Below, in pieces: positions 1-6,400 of a stretch of DNA of 7,145 bases. The first letter of the stretch is position 1; every line of letters starts with the position of its first letter. Origin of the DNA: Draconibacterium orientale (GTDB taxonomy: Bacteria; Bacteroidota; Bacteroidia; Bacteroidales; JAADGE01); the NCBI GenBank assembly GCA_020718265.1, contig DYSM01000151.1, forward strand, positions 1 to 7,145, written 5' to 3'. Below the pieces are notes generated by a model, which saw only the letters and a list, made by a program, of their open reading frames with translations, was not told the origin of the DNA and made no database searches. Made by a program: the position numbers and the translations under genes.

Positions 1-21
1 TAATATAAAATATTTTTGGAA

Positions 22-52
22 GGGAGTTTCATTTATGAGACTCCTTTTTTTT
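22..52 (+). terminator. Intrinsic terminator of an upstream gene outside the window
   Basis: GGAGTTTC (23-30) pairs with GAGACTCC (37-44), eight base pairs with one G-U wobble, around the six-base loop ATTTAT. A run of eight T residues (45-52) follows directly. This is the classic layout of a rho-independent terminator reading rightward, so it should end a forward gene whose coding region lies before base 1. It sits only 55 bases before the next gene's chosen start, which leaves little room for a separate promoter. Confidence 0.8.
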
Positions 53-107
53 GTGGAAAATGTTTAAACGAGCATCTTTCTTTTACAATCATTCAAATTT
101 TAAATGT

Positions 108-1226
108 ATGAAAACGAAACTATTTCTCGCAGCACTAACTGTTTTTATATTTGTAAACAGTCATGTAAAGTCGCAAAATGCCGACGGCACAAGTATTCAG
201 GTCGCATTGCTTCTTGATACCAGCAACAGTATGGACGGACTGATAGACCAAGCCAAAACAGAACTTTGGTCTGTTGTCAATGAACTTGCAAAGGCTCAAT
301 ATCAGAACCTGGCAACTTCATTGGAAATTGCTCTGTATGAATACGGTAACGATAAGTTAGAGGTAAACGACGGGTATATGAGACGTGTTGTGGATTTTTC
401 AACGGACTTAGATTTAATTTCGGAACAATTGTTTGCGTTAAAAACAGACGGCGGTTACGAATATTGCGGACAAGTGATAGATAAATCTGTTTCGGATTTG
501 AAATGGAGTACGTCCGACAGAGATTTGAAAATTATTTTCATTGCAGGAAATGAGGAGTTTACACAAGGCACAGTGGATTACAAAATGTCCTGTAAAAATG
601 CAAAAAGTAAAGGAATTATCGTAAATTCAATTTTTTGCGGCGATGCGGAGGAAGGTATTCGCTATTTTTGGAAAGACGGCGCACAACTTGCTGACGGCGC
701 ATACTTGAACATAAATCAATCTGTAACAGCGGCTTATATTGAATCCCCTTTTGATGAAGAGATTATGAAATTAGGCGTTGAGTTGAACAAAACCTACATT
801 GCTTATGGCGGCGAAGGTGAAGAACGCAGTGTTCGCCAAGAAGCGCAAGACAGCAATGCAGCCGGAAGCAGTCGAGGAGTTGCTGTAAACCGCGCACTGT
901 CCAAGAGTTCGCACGTGTATAAGAATTCGAAGTGGGATTTGGTGGATGCTGTCGATGATAAAACAGTCAGTATTGAAAAATTGTCAAAAGATGATTTGCC
1001 GGAAGAAATGAAAAACATGAGCAAAGAAGAAAAAGAGGCTTACATACAGAAAAAAAAGACAGAACGCATTGAAATTCAGACAAAAATAGCAGAACTAAAC
1101 AAGAAACGTGAGCAATATGTTGCTGAAAAGCAAATTGAAAATTCTGAAAATTCTACGCTCGGAAATGCGATAAAACAACTTATTCGAACGCAGGCAGAAG
1201 CAAAAAATTACACATTCAAAGATTAG
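108..1226 (+). CDS. Exported von Willebrand factor A (vWA) domain protein, conserved family of unknown function
   Basis: The product is a 372-residue secreted, probably periplasmic, protein. The ATG at 108 is chosen because it begins a clean signal peptide: MKTK, a hydrophobic core (residues 5-17), and a likely signal peptidase I site after V20-K21-S22, leaving Gln23 first. No lipobox cysteine is present. Longer in-frame starts (TTG at 51, inside the upstream terminator's T-run, and ATG at 60) would bury that signal. The vWA domain spans roughly residues 28-205. It has the metal-ion-dependent adhesion site DTSNS (D37, S39, S41) and a candidate MIDAS threonine, T113. Where many vWA domains read T-D-G, this one reads IAGNEEF (145-151), followed by KGIIVNSIFCG (168-178) and the GAQLADGAYL stretch (191-200). 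From memory, similar wording recurs in uncharacterised vWA proteins of several phyla. Cysteines 120, 162 and 177 could form a disulfide. The tail (about 295-345) is charged, helical and probably coiled coil. Fold and export are well supported; ligand and role are unknown. It looks monocistronic. Confidence 0.9.
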   Translation: MKTKLFLAALTVFIFVNSHVKSQNADGTSIQVALLLDTSNSMDGLIDQAKTELWSVVNELAKAQYQNLATSLEIALYEYGNDKLEVNDGYMRRVVDFSTDLDLISEQLFALKTDGGYEYCGQVIDKSVSDLKWSTSDRDLKIIFIAGNEEFTQGTVDYKMSCKNAKSKGIIVNSIFCGDAEEGIRYFWKDGAQLADGAYLNINQSVTAAYIESPFDEEIMKLGVELNKTYIAYGGEGEERSVRQEAQDSNAAGSSRGVAVNRALSKSSHVYKNSKWDLVDAVDDKTVSIEKLSKDDLPEEMKNMSKEEKEAYIQKKKTERIEIQTKIAELNKKREQYVAEKQIENSENSTLGNAIKQLIRTQAEAKNYTFKD

Positions 1227-1254
1227 TTTTTTTACTCTCATACTTTCATTTTTC

Positions 1255-1287
1255 AAAGGCAATCCGATATTCGGGTTGCCTTTATTA
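1255..1287 (+). terminator. Intrinsic terminator after the vWA gene
   Basis: GGCAATCCGA (1258-1267) pairs with TCGGGTTGCC (1271-1280) over ten base pairs with one G-U wobble and a three-base TAT loop. Flanking AAA (1255-1257) pairs with TTT (1281-1283), and the exit side is T-rich though interrupted (TTTATTAATT). It lies about 30 bases after the vWA stop codon and should end that transcript. This separates the vWA gene from the ATPase gene downstream. Confidence 0.85.
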
Positions 1288-1428
1288 ATTTCATATATCT
1301 CTGAATAATAATTACTTGCGCTTTGTGTTTTATTTGGAAGACAATACGAAAATGTCTATCAATAATTCATTAAAATTAGTAGATAATAAAGCAGTGTTTT
1401 GAATATTTAAACAAAAACAAACTTTATG
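1288..1428. other. AT-rich intergenic stretch with no gene seen
   Basis: This is the first part of the gap between the vWA and ATPase genes (1227-1531). It is strongly AT-rich. The only start-to-stop frame noticed is a 16-codon one from ATG 1352, with nothing to support it. The functional signals of the gap lie further right: a dyad (1429-1458), a promoter (1450-1479) and a palindrome (1506-1520). Confidence 0.6.
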
Positions 1429-1458
1429 TAAAACAAAGTTGAAAAAAGTTTTGTTTTA
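1429..1458. repeat. Inverted repeat overlapping the -33 element of the ATPase promoter
   Basis: TAAAACAAA (1429-1437) and its exact reverse complement TTTGTTTTA (1450-1458) are separated by 12 bases, so the half-site centres are 21 bp apart, close to two turns of the helix. The right arm contains the TTTG -33 element. A further direct AAAACAAA lies at 1414-1421. This geometry would suit a dimeric or paired regulator competing with sigma factor, but the arms are A/T-simple sequence in an AT-rich gap, so chance is a real alternative. The perfect arms are seen; the operator role is inferred. Confidence 0.4.
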
Positions 1459-1479
1459 TAAAAAAATGTTTTAATTTTG
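1450..1479 (+). promoter_or_regulatory. Bacteroidota-type promoter of the ATPase gene
   Basis: TTTG (1450-1453) and TAATTTTG (1472-1479) match the established Bacteroides sigma-ABfr consensus (TTTG at -33, TAnnTTTG at -7), with an 18-base gap. Transcription would start around 1484-1490, giving a 5' UTR of about 45 bases before the ATG at 1532. It is the best promoter in the window and the main sequence evidence for the phylum. No Shine-Dalgarno sequence precedes the gene, as is usual in this group. Confidence 0.7.
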
Positions 1480-1505
1480 TAGTGTAATTAAAACAGAGAA
1501 TTTAG

Positions 1506-1520
1506 ATGTGTGTTACACAT
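1506..1520 (+). promoter_or_regulatory. Palindrome in the presumed 5' UTR of the ATPase gene
   Basis: ATGTGT (1506-1511), spacer GTT, then ACACAT (1515-1520): a perfect six-base inverted repeat between the predicted transcription start and the start codon, ending 11 bases before the ATG. It could be a protein-binding site or a small RNA hairpin that affects translation. The symmetry is seen; a function is only inferred, and arms this short can arise by chance. Confidence 0.35.
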
Positions 1521-1531
1521 AAAACAGTTAG

Positions 1532-2722
1532 ATGGAAGGCTTATTCAAGCAGTTTGCTTTTAAAATCAGAAGCATAGATTACGAGTACAAACGTTTTTTG
1601 TTTGAAATCGTAGAATGGAGCCGTAAATTGGTGATAATAAAGGGAACACGCAAAACAGGAAAATCAACGTTAGTTTTACAATATGTCAAAGAGAATTGCA
1701 ATTTAGACGGCAAAACACTTTATGTAAACGCAGACGACTTTTATTTTTCGACAAATTCTTTGCAGAATACAGCGATACAATTCGCGGAACATGGCGGAAC
1801 ACATTTGTTTATAGATGATATACACAAATATGCAAGCTGGGAAGCAGAAATTGTGCAGGTTCTTAACAAGTTTGAAAATCTTAAAATCGTTCTGATTGGT
1901 TCATCCGCAGTGAATTATACTTCAAATGAAGTTATTGCCCAAACGGCAATTGAATACGATCTTCTCGGACTTTCGTTTCGAGAATTTGTGTATTTCTCAA
2001 CCGGAAAACTTTTGCCGAGCATGTCGATAACTGACTTGTTTTCAAATTATTCCGATTTGAGCATGAAGTATAGTAAAGTGTTCGATGTCTTACAGCTGTT
2101 TAACGCTTATTTGAATTACGGTTATTATCCGTTTTTTAAAGAAAACAGGTTGCAATTTGCAGAAAAGCTTAACGAAACGGTCAATTTGTTGATAGAAAAT
2201 GATCTGACACAAGTAAATAGTGTAGATTTCGGAAATGTCGGTAAATTAAAAAAATTACTGAACATCATTATCTATAACGAGGCGGAACATCCTAACACAA
2301 AATTGATTAGCGAAATAATCGGATCGGGGAGAACTACTGTTTTAGACTATTTGGAATATTTGGCTCATGCCGGGTTACTTATTTTGCTGAAAGAACAAAA
2401 TACAAAAGACGGTCAATATACTAAACCCGACCAAGTTTATCCGGCGAATCCAAATTTCTATAGTAATATGTTTTACCGAAAAAACAGTCGGGAATATTTA
2501 TTAAAAACATTTTTCTTATCACAGTTAGCAAATCGTGTAAGAATTGAAGCCGGAACCAAAGGCGATTTTATTATAGACAATACATATCGTATAGTTATCA
2601 AAGCTGACAAAACGTCAGGCGGCTCATTATTTGAAGAGTCGGGTACTTATATAGGTGTCGATGATATCGAAATAGGGGTTCGAAATAAGATACCATTGTG
2701 GTTGTTTGGTTTTTTGTATTAG
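1532..2722 (+). CDS. P-loop ATPase, AAA_14 domain with C-terminal DUF4143-like region
   Basis: The product is a 396-residue cytosolic protein without signal peptide or membrane segment. Residues 30-160 form the ATPase core: Walker A GTRKTGKST (38-46), Walker B HLFIDDIH (91-98, D95/D96), a strand ending in polar residues IVLIGSSA (119-126, sensor-1 position), and LSFREF (147-152), a signature of this family. The family's usual G-R pair a few residues before that signature is not evident here. Residues 255-286 look like a winged helix-turn-helix, and VYPANPNFYSNMF (302-314) matches the start of the usual C-terminal region. That tail resembles a PD-(D/E)xK nuclease fold: D345 in KGDFII is kept, but the glutamate expected two residues before K357 is replaced by V355, so cleavage is unlikely. 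Length is normal for the family. Such ATPases are common, often stand alone, and are mostly of unknown function. The ATG at 1532 fits the promoter at 1450-1479, and the next terminator is at 2800. Confidence 0.88.
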   Translation: MEGLFKQFAFKIRSIDYEYKRFLFEIVEWSRKLVIIKGTRKTGKSTLVLQYVKENCNLDGKTLYVNADDFYFSTNSLQNTAIQFAEHGGTHLFIDDIHKYASWEAEIVQVLNKFENLKIVLIGSSAVNYTSNEVIAQTAIEYDLLGLSFREFVYFSTGKLLPSMSITDLFSNYSDLSMKYSKVFDVLQLFNAYLNYGYYPFFKENRLQFAEKLNETVNLLIENDLTQVNSVDFGNVGKLKKLLNIIIYNEAEHPNTKLISEIIGSGRTTVLDYLEYLAHAGLLILLKEQNTKDGQYTKPDQVYPANPNFYSNMFYRKNSREYLLKTFFLSQLANRVRIEAGTKGDFIIDNTYRIVIKADKTSGGSLFEESGTYIGVDDIEIGVRNKIPLWLFGFLY

Positions 2723-2799
2723 AGTTATTCTTCGTGATTCTTTTCTCAGATTTTAGGGGTATTTTTTTTATTGAGAATACAAAATTCCGACACCATTTT

Positions 2800-2829
2800 A
2801 GCTCTGCCGAAAGGCAGAGCTTTCTTTTT
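2800..2829 (+). terminator. Strong intrinsic terminator after the ATPase gene
   Basis: AGCTCTGCC (2800-2808) and GGCAGAGCT (2813-2821) form a perfect nine-base-pair stem closed by a GAAA tetraloop, followed by TTCTTTTTA. It lies about 78 bases after the ATPase stop codon. The left side (CCATTTT) gives only a short A-run as read on the reverse strand, so it should work mainly rightward and not for the convergent kinase gene. Confidence 0.9.
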
Positions 2830-2931
2830 ATATACAAGTGCTATTTTTCTGATATAAAGCTACACATTAAAATATTCTGCCGCCTGTTGTTTTTATCGTA
2901 ATTTATTTACATTACCCTCAATTATGTGTTT

Positions 2932-2945
2932 ATTCTAATATTAAA
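2932..2945. repeat. 14-bp direct repeat, copy 1
   Basis: ATTCTAATATTAAA occurs here and again at 3028-3041, 96 bases apart and in the same orientation. The core TAATATTA is self-complementary. The match is exact but falls in AT-rich DNA, so weight is limited. The flanks (TT before, CCACA after) do not match those of the second copy. Confidence 0.5.
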
Positions 2946-3025
2946 CCACACGTTCTTTTAGGTTGCGATTATCCAAAAACGCACTTTTTGTCGTTTAATG
3001 TAATCTGCTTAATCCGAGAATATCC

Positions 3026-3045
3026 GCATTCTAATATTAAAATGC
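3026..3045. repeat. 14-bp direct repeat, copy 2, inside a near-perfect palindrome
   Basis: The second copy of ATTCTAATATTAAA (3028-3041) sits in a 20-base near-palindrome: GCATT (3026-3030) and AATGC (3041-3045) flank the self-complementary core TAATATTA (3032-3039), with one mismatched pair (3031/3040). A further inverted pair, AGGTTG (2960-2965) and CAACCT (3050-3055), brackets this copy. No function can be assigned. Confidence 0.45.
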
Positions 3046-3225
3046 ACAACAACCTGACTACAATTCTATTTTGTTCTTTTTATAATTTGGTTTAGTTTGA
3101 TGTTTAATACTTGTGCAATACGTTTTAGCTTCCAAAAATATTCCGTTTTAATTACACTGTCCATTAATACAATACACATTTAAAATTCTTAACACTTTCA
3201 TCTGTTTTCGAGTTTCATACAAATT

Positions 3226-3255
3226 TTCTGTTTATACAGAATATTTTTCTTTTTA
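3226..3255 (+). terminator. Weak terminator-like hairpin without an upstream gene
   Basis: TTCTGT (3226-3231) pairs with ACAGAA (3236-3241) around a TTAT loop and is followed by the T-rich stretch TATTTTTCTTTTT. The stem is short and A/U-rich, so termination would be weak. No forward gene ends nearby. It would make sense only as a backup for read-through from the ATPase gene or as the end of an unseen small RNA. Confidence 0.25.
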
Positions 3256-3280
3256 CGAATTTTTGTCAAAATCAAGCGTA

Positions 3281-3310
3281 AACGCGTGTTTTAGCGCGTT
3301 CGGTGTCCGA
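3281..3310. repeat. Two adjacent GC-rich hairpins
   Basis: AACGCG (3281-3286) pairs with CGCGTT (3295-3300) across an eight-base loop. Overlapping it by one base, TCGG (3300-3303) pairs with CCGA (3307-3310) around TGT. They stand out as a GC-rich pocket in an AT-rich spacer. Neither has a T-run after it on either strand, so they are not typical terminators. Structured RNA is possible but unproven. Confidence 0.35.
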
Positions 3311-3398
3311 TGTTACGACGCAATTTTTAGTCGATTTACAGCTTTGTTTTACAATTTGATGTCGAAACTATTTTTGCTAAATCTTTGTCACTCGTTCG

Positions 3399-3444
3399 GA
3401 ACTCTTTTTTTGTTCGCCGACAAATTTGCGGATAAAAAAAGTTC
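3399..3444. repeat. Long imperfect hairpin downstream of the kinase gene
   Basis: The left arm (3399-3417) is GAAC, a two-base bulge TC, seven T, then GTTCGC. The right arm (3428-3444) is GCGGAT, seven A, then GTTC. Read as RNA on the forward strand, they pair over 17 base pairs with two G-U wobbles and a 10-base loop (3418-3427). On the kinase transcript the same symmetry would place a hairpin 36 bases after the stop codon. No T-run follows it on either strand, so it is not a standard intrinsic terminator. It may stabilise or define the 3' end of the kinase mRNA. Confidence 0.5.
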
Positions 3445-3479
3445 TCATGTGTCGTATATTGGACATATTTCGGAATGTA

Positions 3480-6400
3480 TTACAGAATAGTTTCGGAGCC
3501 AAATTCAATATATTGCATAACACGCTCTCGCAGTGTATTTTCTTTGATAGGTTTGGTCAAATAATCGTCGAACGTATTGCCATATTCTTTGCGTTCGTGC
3601 TCGAGTGTATATGCGGATGTTGCAATTACGGGCAAGTTTGGTCGGATTTCTTTTATGAGTCTTGCTGCTTCGAATCCGTTCATTTCGGGCATTTTGATGT
3701 CCATTAGAACAAGGTCGATGTTCGGATTTTTACGAACACTTTCAACTGCTTTTAGTCCGGTATTGACGTGAATTAAGTTTAGTTGATATTTTGACAGAAT
3801 TTCTTGAATGTAGTGAAAATTGATGCTTTCGTCTTCCGCAATTAAAATTGTGGCGTGTTCATGCATCTGACTGTGTTTTTTGACTGTCGTATCTGCAAAA
3901 AACGTTTTGTGATAGGGCAGGGTAAAGTAAAATACTGTGCCTTGTCCGATTTTGGATTCAATGCGCATGTCTCCGCTGAGTAATTCTACAAAACCTTTCG
4001 AAATTGACAAGCCTAAACCTGTGCCGCCGTAATTGGCTTGGATGCTGTTGTCTGCTTGGCGAAAACGTTCAAATATTTTTTCGTGATGTTTTTTATCAAT
4101 GCCGATACCTGTATCCTTGACGTAAAATTCTATCATTTCGGCGTTTGTGTTGTTTGATACGCGATTGTAACCGATTTCGACGAAGCCTTTTTCTGTAAAT
4201 TTAAAGGCATTTGTAAGTAAATTTGTCAGAATTTGCGTAAGTTTTGTTTTATCTGTCTGAAGTTGCGATTCGGAGTCGGAAAGCTGCATTTTTGAACGAA
4301 ATGCGATATTCTTACGTTTTGCTGTTTGGTTGAAAATGGTTATAAGCTCTGATATTAAATCGTTTATACACACGATTTCTATGTTGATTTTTTCTTGTTT
4401 TGTTTCAATAGCCGAAATTGTTAAAATATCTGTAACGATACCCAAAAGTTGCGTGCTGCTGTTTTGGATGATGCTGACAAAATTATCGCGTTTTTCTTCG
4501 GACAAATTTTTATTACACAGGAAACCGGCAAAACCGCATATAGCGTTGAGTGGAGTACGAATTTCGTGCGACATGTTTTGAAGGAATGCCGTTTTGAGTC
4601 GGTTGCCGTCTTCGGCTTTTTCTTTGGCGGCAATGAGTTGGAGTTCTGTCTCTTTGAGTTTTGTAATGTCGGTATGCGTACCGAGCATACGGATTGGTTT
4701 TCCTGCTTTGTCGTAACTTACGATTTTTCCGAGCGATAATATCCATTTCCATTGATTATCAGCAGTTTTCGATTTGAACTCGACTCTATACTCGTTTGTT
4801 TTACCCGAAACATAGTCGGCAAACGCTTGGTGTACGCGGTCTTTATCATCGGGGTGAAGTCGTTTGTTCCAAAATTCAGTAGTTTCGATGAATGTTGTCG
4901 GATTAAAACCGAGCATTGTTGCATACGTGTCGTTGGTTTTTGTTGTATCGCTCGGAATATCAATATCATACAAAGCTTGTTTGGCTGCTTTCATAGACAA
5001 ACGGAGGCGTTCTTCGTTTTCTTCGGCACGTTCTTTTGCTTCGATTATTTCTTTTTCCTGATGTTTTCGTGCAGTAATATCGCTTCCAAAAAATGCCGCC
5101 CCGATAATTTTGTTTCCTGCTTTAATTGGATTTAGTGAAACGCGTATGTGTTGAAATTGATTCGGACTTATTTCTATACTGTCTTCTGTTTCAAAGCGTT
5201 CGCCGGCAAAAACACGGTCGTAACGTGCGCGCGACAATGGGCGCAGAATTTCCGGCAAACTGTCAATAACGTGTGAACCTATTTTTAATTCGACGCCGAA
5301 ACTAAGCTGAAATTCTTTTTTGAAAACGTTGTTCAAATACGTGAGCCGGTAGTCGAGACCCACTGCCCAGATGCTGTCGGTGGTGTTTTCGATAATCGCC
5401 TGCAGGTTTGCTTTGCTTTGTTCGGCTTGGTTTTTGGATTCGATAAGTGCCTGTTCAATAGCTTTTTTCTCGGTAATATCTTCCGAAATTCCCAGCAGAA
5501 ATTTACTTTCACCATTGGAATCCTGTATTGCAATTTTTCGTGTGTATAATATTTTTAGCCCTTGTTTTGTGTTAATTTTTTCTTCTTGAATGACAATAGT
5601 TCCTTTGTTTTTCAACACTTCTCTGTCATTGGCTGTAAAAAAATCTGCTTGTTCTTTTGGGAAGAAATCAAAATCTGTTTTACCGATTAGTTCGCTGCGA
5701 GAATAGCCTAATAGTTCTTCGCCGGCTTTGTTGAAGCGTGCAAAACTAAGGTCTTTGGCGTGTTTGAGAAACACCATTAACGGCAAATTTTCATAAATAC
5801 CTGAAAAAAATTGCTCGCGTTCTTCGACAATTTTTTTTGCGGAAAGAAATTCTTGTTCGGCTTCTTTTTGCATTGTAATGTCCCGAAATTCAACAGACCG
5901 AACCATTTTTCCGTTAAACGGCACATTTCTGCCTTCGATGAGAAGCGGGTATCTCGTCGTATTTTTTCTTAAACCGACGCTTTCATAAGGTTTTTCGTTG
6001 CCCGACAAAATTTGTGTCATCACAAACTCTCTTTGATCTTCGGCGATAAGCAGCAAGCCGTTCATGCCAATCAATTCCTGCATGGAATAGCCTGTCATGT
6101 CGCTCAATCCTTGGTTACAGTCTAATATTATGCCATTGTCATGAATGCCAATTCCGCCGGAGGACGCGTTGTGTAGCACTTTATACCGTGCACTTATTTC
6201 ATGGGCTTGGCGTATCGCGTTTTGTAATTCGATATTTTTTTGTTCGAGTTCGCTGTTTTTTCGTTCGAGTTCGAGTTTTGCAAATTTACGTTGCTTAATA
6301 TCTGTCAGCGTAAGCATTAATTGCGTGTCGTTAATGTCGGGCAGACTTAAAAAATGGGCTTGTACCCAAATTTCTTTTCCGAAAGAACTTTCCGTATGTA

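Larger units (their letters stand above)
2830..3479. other. AT-rich convergent intergenic region with no convincing gene
   Basis: These 650 bases separate the ends of the ATPase and kinase genes. I see no frame with coding character: the open stretches are short, rich in Phe/Leu/Cys from T-rich codons, or start on rare codons. The left part (to about 3260) is very AT-rich. The right part (3263-3479) is less so and contains several inverted repeats. Noted items are a 14-bp direct repeat (2932 and 3028), a small hairpin with a U-rich tail (3226-3255), adjacent GC-rich hairpins (3281-3310) and a long hairpin (3399-3444). A small RNA or the remnant of a lost gene cannot be excluded. Confidence 0.6.

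Noticed and set aside
51..107. N-terminal extension of the vWA protein from TTG at 51 or ATG at 60
   Set aside because: The TTG start lies inside the T-run of the upstream terminator, and either extension would put a charged segment in front of an otherwise textbook signal peptide starting at 108.
1352..1402. 16-codon reading frame in the vWA-ATPase gap
   Set aside because: Very short, no promoter at the right spacing (only a one-mismatch -7-like box at 1329 without a partner), and no recognisable product.
2698..2901. 67-codon forward frame across the end of the ATPase gene and its terminator
   Set aside because: It overlaps the ATPase 3' end, reads straight through the strong terminator at 2800-2829, and its Phe-rich composition simply reflects T-rich DNA.
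3369..3376. TATTTTTG, an exact match to the -7 promoter consensus on the forward strand
   Set aside because: Its nearest TTTG (3343-3346) is 22 bases away, longer than the 18-base gap seen at the ATPase promoter, and there is no gene downstream in that direction. It is probably chance in AT-rich DNA.
3263..3490. 75-codon forward frame in the convergent spacer
   Set aside because: It starts on a TTG, runs through the long hairpin and into the kinase 3' end, and shows no domain or clear coding pattern. A remnant gene cannot be excluded, but there is no positive evidence.
4752..5135. 127-codon forward frame antisense to the kinase gene, and similar shorter antisense frames
   Set aside because: These lie wholly inside the intact 1192-codon kinase gene. 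Their Phe/Ser/Cys-rich translations are what reverse reading of its codons gives, and no known domain is visible.
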